From Isoetes taiwanensis (lineage: Eukaryota; Streptophyta; Lycopodiopsida; Isoetales; Isoetaceae), in the NCBI GenBank assembly GCA_021234155.1, contig JAJEKV010000249.1, forward strand, positions 246,001-310,000: a stretch of DNA of 64,000 nucleotides, given 5' to 3'. The position numbers and the translations under genes are program-made. Under the pieces are notes generated by a model. The model was not told the DNA's origin and did not search any database. It worked only from the letters and a program-made list of their open reading frames with translations. This document shows positions 57,225-64,000 of this stretch, one piece after another; the first letter of the stretch is position 1, and each line of letters starts with the position of its first letter.

Positions 57225-60200
57225 GAAGAATGAGAGAATGCAATGGTCTGGAATGCAATAACAGACAAGAAATAGACAAGAAATAGAAGAACAGACAAAG
57301 TAGAACAAGGACTAAGACATGAAGAACACATTTAAATAGAAAGAGTGAGTAAGATAAGGAGGCAACGTATCTGAGTTCCAAGACCCTGAATACAAGTTCA
57401 AATCTCCCTCTAAAAAGCTTGCATGCAAATCTGAAACACAAATCTCACGGTGGGAGATGTGTCCAGATCAGTGATCTGGAGCATGTGAGGGCCAGATTGA
57501 ATCTGAGGATGAAGTGCATGCAAGAATTGAGGCGCCAAATGGTAGAAATAAGGCGCCAAAGCTTTTATTGGCTCGAAATCTCTTGCATGCAGGGCGATGG
57601 TGAAGCAATAGTGATTAATGCAACTATAGGGGTAGGGCCTTTGTTATAGTAAGGCCCTAATTCAAATTTATGTAAGAAGTCAACGGGAGGTTGTAAGATT
57701 CTTTATTAGTCTTGAATAAATTTTGCAGTTGAAATAAGTACATGTTCAATAAATGTGGAAGTATGCACATACATACAGAAGTATACACATACATATTGAA
57801 AGCTAACCTTTTTGTAAGCAATGGTAATATGCGATATGTTGACAAAGTTTATGGACAACTTCAATACACAACTCACGTAGCATATGCTAGGTTCCTGTAG
57901 CAGAAACAATCAACGAACATGAAGGTCAATAACCACACACTAAAATAAATCTCATATACAGATTGAGACATGCGATCATTTGCTCGAGCCATGCATATAG
58001 GGTTGATTTTGGCATGATACTTGATTGTAGAATCTGTTAGGATTCGAAACCTTTGGCTCGCATATGATGCTTATTCGAATATGCATAAACGACTATAAAT
58101 GCAGGTCTTAAATCCTACGAATGTGACAATAAATAGAAGGTAACTATAGCAAGAATTCTATCTGCACTAGGAGTTTGATTTGAGCCATTATCATGATGTA
58201 TTTACAATCTAAAGGGGATCTAGGAATGGGAACATGCTAAAAGTTGGAAGAGGAAAGAGCCAAATCTGTAAAAGAAAAAAGGCTTATGAGTTTCATAAAT
58301 ATATAAACATTCTGAAAATGGCTGAGTATTCTATCACTAGAGGAAAAATACGATGGGGATAGCTGGCCATGGCAATACAAAATGTGATTAGGGCACATGT
58401 AGTTATGACAAAGTCACAGCTCAGAATACTGGCTACGAAAAACGTGTGGATGTAGAATAGAATATATGATATGATCATCAAACAAATTATACAATCCCAC
58501 AGGTTATGGCATCTCCCAGGTTGTAGCACAGGTTCTATGTTCAGATATTATACAGTGCAGGTTGAGCAATGTATTTACTTAATGGTTTAACCATTGGCTC
58601 TTATGGGATATTTTTATTGATGTTAAAGCAATGGTCAATGGTCGATACCATTGAATATTATACAGAAATATCGAAACATGAAATCGAAGGAGGCAAAATA
58701 TGATTCAAATTTTAGCATCTCCTATCTGCCAGGAGAGGTGTCCACGATCGCCTAAGAGGCCGGAACCATGCCTGAGCGGTAGGATCCGGCCGCTATTAAA
58801 ACAAGCTGTACATATATTCTTCATATACATTGAAATTGAAATAGGGTTGAAGTTCGTTTTGGTTCGAGATCAATATGTAGCATAATAACAGGGGGTTTTC
58901 TTTGTGTTTTTGTACGCTTTTCACCAAGGTTTTCCTATGATTTCGTGATGTATTCAAATGGATGTACTAATGCGTACATCTAGAGTGCACCATTTCTGAG
59001 CCATTGATTTTAGCCTTTTTTTTTCCAATGGTCAACAACCAATGGCTCACAACAAAAGCCCTTTTTTTTGTGCGTGTGGTGCATAATGGTCAACAACCAA
59101 TGGCTCACAACAAAAGCCCTCTTTTTGTGCGTGTGGTGCATAATGGTCAACAACCAATGGCTCACAACAAAAGCCCTCTTTTTGTGTGTGTGGTGCATAA
59201 TGGGCACATGAAGGGCTTGAAGGGCGCATGTAGTGCAGTTTCCCCGCCGGCAACACATTTCTTATGATAAATTTTGATCCAGAGCTCTGTTTGAGATTAT
59301 TTTTATTGCGTTGGAAAGCTCTCTCCGAGATCTTTTTGATAGTGTATGATATGCATATGTTTGGTTAAGATTTCTATGCTAAAACAGCAATTTTTCGGCC
59401 GGGTTTGGTAGGCTTTCATATCCTACCAGCTGATTAATACAGGATTGCGCTATTGGATATTGTTTTATGGCTCATTCCGAATGAAGGTTGCAAAAAATTA
59501 CCATGCATTTTTAGATTTTGAGGCAGTTATTAAGCAAATTCCAAGGCTTCTAGATCCTTGTGCTAACAAGCAGAAAAGTTTCCCACTTTGGTTTCTCACC
59601 ATAAGAATCCATGGAGGCCAAAGGCTGCTGTTAAATTCCAGTTGAAAAATGTTTGTGTATGGGTGTTGCAAACTTTATGACTTTCAGAATAATGGGATCA
59701 ATCCACTCTATCTTTATGGTAACTTTTACTTATGTTCTATTTGTTTGATTGTGATGAAATTCAAAAGCTACAGGTGATGAAAGCCCCCGGTAAAGGGGAT
59801 ATGGCATGTGTGTTCCAGGGGTCGGGAGAAACCCCTCCGTATACGGCTCGCCCCCCATAGAAACCCCTTTGTATACAGTCTGGTGTTGGTGAAAAATAAT
59901 ACCTGATTTCGTACTTTTACGCCTAGTCCAATCCCCATTGACCCTACCCTTAACCGTATTTTTACGTCAAGTATATCACTAATGTAGCCTACCCTCTACC
60001 TTACATTTACATTCAACCTCCAAATTTTGCTTTCAGATTTAACCAGGTTTAATCAGGTCGTGCCAAGTGGAAAGTTTTCAATCCAAGAATGTAATCGATG
60101 TATGATCTTGAAATTTACTCGATGTTCTTGAAACTTACCCGATATTCTAGTTGCAGAATCGACTCCACGCCGTCGGCACTGAGTTCTGTCTCAGGAAGTA

Positions 60201-60575
60201 AGAAGACAATCATGTATACAAAGACTCCTTAAAGAAGCAACAAAGGAATCCTAGTGGTCCACCCATTACATCTATGGTTAGTAGGTACTACATTATTATT
60301 GATGACCACTTCATGCTTTGTAATGGGGCTAACCGTATATTACCAATGATATACACGCTTAGCGAGAAAAAGGCCAATGGATGATTGTGTACAAGTAGCT
60401 TTTAGGAGCTAAAATTCTTCACCATTATCCTTAGTATTACAGAATGTAATGGTTTCTATTAGCATCAAAGATCAAAGGAATCTGAAACCATTAGCATCAT
60501 CAAAGGACAAAAACAATGGAATGAACTTGATTTCTTCCAACAGCTGCATCAATTGGAGAAATTGCACAGAGAACT
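57225..60575. other. Gene-free stretch
   Basis: Upstream of the pogo-like gene. No domain in any frame. Contains the minisatellite at 59027-59198 and, at 59780-59880, a segment resembling 19395-19510 (GGCATGTG.GTTC.AGGGGTC followed by AGAAA.CCC and GTATAC). Confidence 0.5.
59027..59198. repeat. Minisatellite, three copies, period 57-58 bp
   Basis: Unit AATGGTCAACAACCAATGGC...AAAAGCCC(T/C)TTTTTGTG.GTGTGGTGCAT, nearly identical copies with differences in the T-run. It yields repetitive open frames on both strands that are not genes. Confidence 0.9.
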
Positions 60576-61665
60576 CTAGCTTATTGTCCTTCCGGCGCTG
60601 CGATATTGCTTGTGCATCACTTTCTTATACTCTGTGAGGATGGAAACAAGGCATAAGTGTTTCTATATAGACAAATAAAAATGACGAATAAGACGTCATT
60701 GGCATACCTTCTTGATTGCTCCATAGTGCAAAGAAAGATAGTTATTCAATGGGTGTCATTATTAGGTTTTGCAATTAAAAGTTATCTTATATCAAGCATT
60801 TGAAAAGTAATAATCAATCTTCCAATTTCTATGCTACCTCCAAGGAGGCTCAGTATTGAAAGAAGCACAGTTCTCACATCATAGCGAGATGACCACTTAT
60901 CCCGTAGAACTGCGCAAGAACAAAAATGGGTTGAGCAACATTATGTAGAAACCAACTATAGGATGCTCTAGATTATAATGATGAATAATGAGTTCCAGAG
61001 AAAAAACCGAAGAATGTCCAAACAAATATTTCCATACTTGGTCCACATTGGGATGGAAACAAGGAGTGTCAAACTTGATCATGGGGGCTTGAAAGGAAAT
61101 TCATTTGGAAATTTTAGTCTAAGCTTATAGGATAAGCCTTCATAGGCGATATCTTTGCTGCCCTTGATGGCAATGGCCATGAAAAGATGTTATCACCATC
61201 CGGGAAGGCAGAAATGCCCGATCTCCACAAGTCTACAACAAATAAAAAATAAAGGAATTGTATCAACATATGTAATGCAATATTAAAGTAAAGCAAATCA
61301 TGTAGATGTAGAATAGCAACTCACCATTAGCAACATCATTTCGACGCAATCTGCATTAAAAGTAAATATAAGGTTTTTAGGCTATGCATCTGGAAACCCA
61401 TAAGAAATGTTCTATGTATTTAGCATAGAAGAGCATACCCGTGGTTTCTGAGCAAATAGGCAATATCTTTTAACAAGCAAATAAATAAAAGTATAAATGA
61501 ATAAAACAAGAAATGTGCTGCTTAAAGAAGACCACTAGAGGCAAGAGGCCCAAACGAACGAGATAATGCAAACCCTAACTAAATGTACAAGGGAAAAACT
61601 CACCTGCGGGAGACAGAGTGATTATCAACAGGCTGAGCTGCTGTAGGCACTCTGTCATAAACTTG
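60576..61665 (-). pseudogene. Ubiquitin-conjugating enzyme E2-C type (plant UBC19/20-like), decayed
   Basis: Pieces in order on the minus strand match E2-C enzymes, which drive APC/C-dependent ubiquitination. About 61665-61609: AAQPVDNHSVSR; 61351-61325: LRRNDVAN; 61232-61035: LWRSGISAFPDGDNIFSW, then KGSKDIAYEGLSYKLRLKFP, NEFPFKPP, MIKFDTPCFHPNVD and YGNICLDIL, holding the catalytic Cys; 60914-60833: LRDKWSSRYDVRTVLLSILS and LLG; about 60770-60713: PNND...LWSNQE; 60632-60576: EYKKVMHKQYRSAG and a stop. Splice-like borders flank most pieces, so this is a copied intron-containing gene, not a processed one. At least three 1-base frameshifts (near 61180, 61085 and 61037) break it. The family's N-terminal exon was not found. 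Confidence 0.85.
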
Positions 61666-62781
61666 AAACCTCCCTCATGAGTCTTGATTAATAATATTAT
61701 CAGGCATACAGCCATGCAATATAATATAATGAACCTGTTGAGCCAGTTTTTGATCTACCAGGCTTCAGCAAAACTTATTAATCGGGTATTCCAGACAGAA
61801 CATCCGGCCAGCCATCTCACTAGCTCAAGTCACAGAGGAAAGAAAGAAAGGAACGAAATAATCATTCTCTCAGATTCAAAAGACCCAATAATAGATAGTA
61901 AAAAATTGCTTAAGTCATAGCAAGCCCAAAATGTCAATATTTTAGCATACTATCAGAACCTTTATGCTGTAAACTTAGTTAAACATCTATCCAATCTGAT
62001 CACGGGGGAAATAAAAATTCTTTAAGAACTTATTTGGACCTGTTTTTGCTCGCTCCTTTCATTAGATCCAGGTCGTCCAGACTTTTGGATTGGTGCACTC
62101 CTTCCAGCATTATTTTGTCTTGGATATCGCCTGTATGGGAAGTTCCCAGCCTGTTGGGCACGGCTCCTATTGCCCGGTCGCCTCACATACACCCCTTTTG
62201 GCATATTTTCCAATCTTCAGAAGATCAGTATTGTAACCTTAGAGATAAAGAACAGATGAACATAGAAGAACAGTGCAGAATAACTCAAGTGCCGGATCTT
62301 TCCTTCCCGCCGGACCCAACAAGGAAAAAAAATTTCAAAACATACCTCCGGAAATCCAAGCACCCTTAAACGTATCTGTCCGGCATTGATCAAAGCATCT
62401 AAGCCCCCTTAACGTATTTCTAAGTCCCTCCACCTGCAGCGAAAGCGCTCCTCAAAACGTGGAAATACAGCAGCTCCGGCGCCAAAACGTAAGACGTTCC
62501 TTAGGTATACGTACTTCAAAATGCCAAAAAAACCCCTTCATCGCCCACGCACATGTTTTGTACGGAAAAAAAAGGTGAACCCCCCCGGGTGAAAGCCTCA
62601 AATGAATTCTAGTTTTTTTCTGGTTTGAATTCCAAAATTTTTGTCATGCGGGGGAGGGGGGACGTCCCTAAGGCCCCGAAGAGGCCAAAAAAAAAATTTT
62701 GCAACACAAACCATTAACATCCGACATATAAAAATTAAATCCCCCAACACATAACAACCAACACATAACAACCAATACATA
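61666..62781. other. Gene-free stretch
   Basis: No recognised domain. The short minus frame at 62022-62213 (Arg/Gly/Asn-rich, MPKGVYVRRPGNRSRAQQAG) is basic and could be a small exon, but nothing supports it. From about 62740 degenerate AACAACCA(A/T)(C/T)ACATA repeats lead into the inverted repeat. Confidence 0.4.
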
Positions 62782-63247
62782 ACAACCATTGACATTAACA
62801 ACCAACACATAACTACCATTGACATTAATTAACACAACCATTGGGTCCAACACATTTAAATTAAAATCCCCCTTAAACCCCCTTTGGTTTGGGTGCATAT
62901 TCACGGGGGTGACGTAGGGGGCGAGAGCCCTCATAATTGTATTTTGCACGCATACAAAATCAACACCATATAGATCTCCGCTTTGAAATCTTATAGTATT
63001 TTGCGAATCTTGTTATACAAAGATAGCAAATTTTGTACTTGCATACCCCACAAACGAGGAACTTTACGTACGGTGTAGATTAAGGAATAAGGGGTGAATA
63101 TGCCTATCCAACAAACTCTCGTTGCGGAGCCACCCCGGTGTGAATATGCACCCAAACCAAAGAGGGTTTAAGGAGGATTTTAATTTAAATGTGTTGGACC
63201 CAATGGTTGTGTTAATTAATGTCAATGGTAGTTATGTATTGGTTGCT
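62782..63247. repeat. Inverted repeat of a copia PPT/LTR junction (arms about 120-130 bp, spacer about 215 bp)
   Basis: Left arm 62782-62914 is the inverse of right arm 63130-63247. Both contain GTGAATATGCACCCAAACCA, a purine-rich AAGGGGGATT/AAGGAGGATT tract and the LTR start TGTTGGACCCAATGG. The left LTR part has extra tandem TTATGT.TTGGTTG units. Confidence 0.85.
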
Positions 63248-63502
63248 TATGTTTGCATAAGTTTACATTGTGAATTTAGTGAATATATGATGTCAAGGCT
63301 TATAATTCATGCTCAAATTTAATGGTCACTAGTTGAATTGTAAGGTTTGAATAATTGAGCATGAAATTGCTTCTAAGCATCATTTGTGATATCATAATAT
63401 GATATTGAGTTGTCATATTGATCTTTGATGTTAGAATATCTCTGATAAGAGATCTTTATGGTGAAATATCTCTGCTAATAGTTGTCTTTGGAATTTTTCA
63501 TT

Positions 63503-63515
63503 TGGTATCAGAGCC
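63503..63515 (+). other. Primer-binding site of second copia element
   Basis: TGGTATCAGAGCC, the exact iMet complement, three bases after the LTR end. Confidence 0.9.
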
Positions 63516-63521
63516 AATAAA

Positions 63522-64000
63522 ATGGCCACACGATTTGGAGCAGGATTATTGAGTGCTGTTCAAGTGTACAATGGGGGATCTGGCTTTCAAGTTTGGAAAG
63601 ACCAAAGTCAGCATATTTTGGATGTGGAGGAGTTGTGGGAGATTGTTGACCCAAATCAAATGGATGTGGTAGCTACTAGTGCTGGTGGTGCATCTAGTAG
63701 CATGGGAGCTGTGAACTCAGCAGTTGGAGGAGGTGACTCCACCTCAATGACCTCTGGGAGTAGGTCTGTTGCAGGGATTGCAGGTGAAGACAAGGCTGTG
63801 CCAGCATTTAGTGCTTTGTCAACAAAGATAAAGGAGGCAAGGGGAATAATTACAAGCAAAGTTGGACCTACCATTCAGCTAAAACTTAGAGGTATGTCCC
63901 CTAGGCAAATGTGGAGCTATATGCTTAAGCATTATGAAAGTAAAAGTTCATCACAAATGGTTGTATTGGAGAAAGAATTAAGAAATCTGAAGTACAATGA
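63522..64000 (+). CDS. Copia gag, N-terminal part (open to the window edge)
   Basis: Starts MATRFGAGLLSAVQVYNGGS, then GFQVWKDQSQHILDVEELWE, a Ser/Gly-rich linker, and KVGPTIQLKLRGMSPRQMWS with YMLKHYESKSSSQ. This is the copia gag (UBN2-type) pattern. No lesion is visible in 159 codons, unlike the gag of the first copia element. It would form the capsid of element particles. Confidence 0.9.
   Translation, partial: MATRFGAGLLSAVQVYNGGSGFQVWKDQSQHILDVEELWEIVDPNQMDVVATSAGGASSSMGAVNSAVGGGDSTSMTSGSRSVAGIAGEDKAVPAFSALSTKIKEARGIITSKVGPTIQLKLRGMSPRQMWSYMLKHYESKSSSQMVVLEKELRNLKYN

Larger units (their letters stand above)
63192..64000 (+). mobile_element. Second Ty1/copia element, 5' part (runs off the window)
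   Basis: A 309-bp LTR (63192-63500, TGTTGG...TTTTTCA) is followed by a primer-binding site and gag. The gag start is clearly related to that of the element at 5936-11081, but the LTR is shorter and different, so it is a separate family member. Oddly, a PPT-like tract precedes the LTR. Confidence 0.85.

Noticed and set aside
59004-59267. Repetitive 69-87 aa open frames on both strands
   Set aside because: By-product of a 57-58 bp minisatellite; no domain.
1-64000. CRISPR arrays, bacterial operons, rRNA or complete tRNA genes
   Set aside because: None seen; the tRNA-like words found are retrotransposon primer sites or possible SINE boxes.

Overview
The window is nuclear DNA from a land plant. 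Split genes have plant-type GT/AG introns, the recognisable host genes are plant families, and most of the sequence is nested, decaying transposable elements separated by AT-rich spacer. I cannot name the species; a large, repeat-rich genome is implied. All calls come from reading the sequence by eye; no search was run.

Host genes, left to right: (1) the first exon of a LysM receptor-type gene on the minus strand at 21-671, running off the left edge and broken by one frameshift; (2) a complete 13-exon NRAMP divalent-metal transporter on the plus strand at 13613-19117 (545 aa, no lesion); (3) an intact-looking two-exon minus-strand gene at 38912-41192 with an N-terminal CxxC...LLRG...CxxC motif of a plant-specific, uncharacterised family; (4) a serine/proline-rich coding remnant at 43438-44143; (5) a decayed minus-strand copy of an E2-C type ubiquitin-conjugating enzyme at 60576-61665, which no long open frame reveals.

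Mobile DNA: a Ty1/copia element (5936-11081) with 577-bp LTRs that sits between two 154-bp copies of the same host sequence; a very large Ty3/gypsy chromovirus (24974-38338, about 13.4 kb, LTRs about 1.58 kb); a TRIM-like tandem LTR cluster (3168-3657); a pogo/Tigger-like transposase gene (49254-57224) split by a 5.6-kb CACTA element (51130-56757) with perfect GCC target duplications; and the start of a second copia element (63192-64000) next to an inverted copy of its own PPT/LTR junction. Several minisatellites lie between them.

The most unusual object is the chromovirus. Between its 5' LTR and gag it carries about 3.6 kb of additional same-strand open frames that match no retrotransposon domain I know. 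One of them (34765-35140) is a histone H3-like histone-fold protein, now broken by small indels. gag is interrupted by a 319-bp terminal-inverted-repeat element with 6-bp target duplications, the protease active-site codon is frameshifted, and pol has several more frameshifts, so this copy is dead. Because the NRAMP exons and the copia LTR pair show no indels, the frameshifts in the elements look like real decay rather than poor sequence. The CACTA element is also odd: it lacks the catalytic transposase part, encodes on the opposite strand a splice-consistent 169-aa acidic protein, and has subterminal CGTCA arrays that run in the same direction at both ends.
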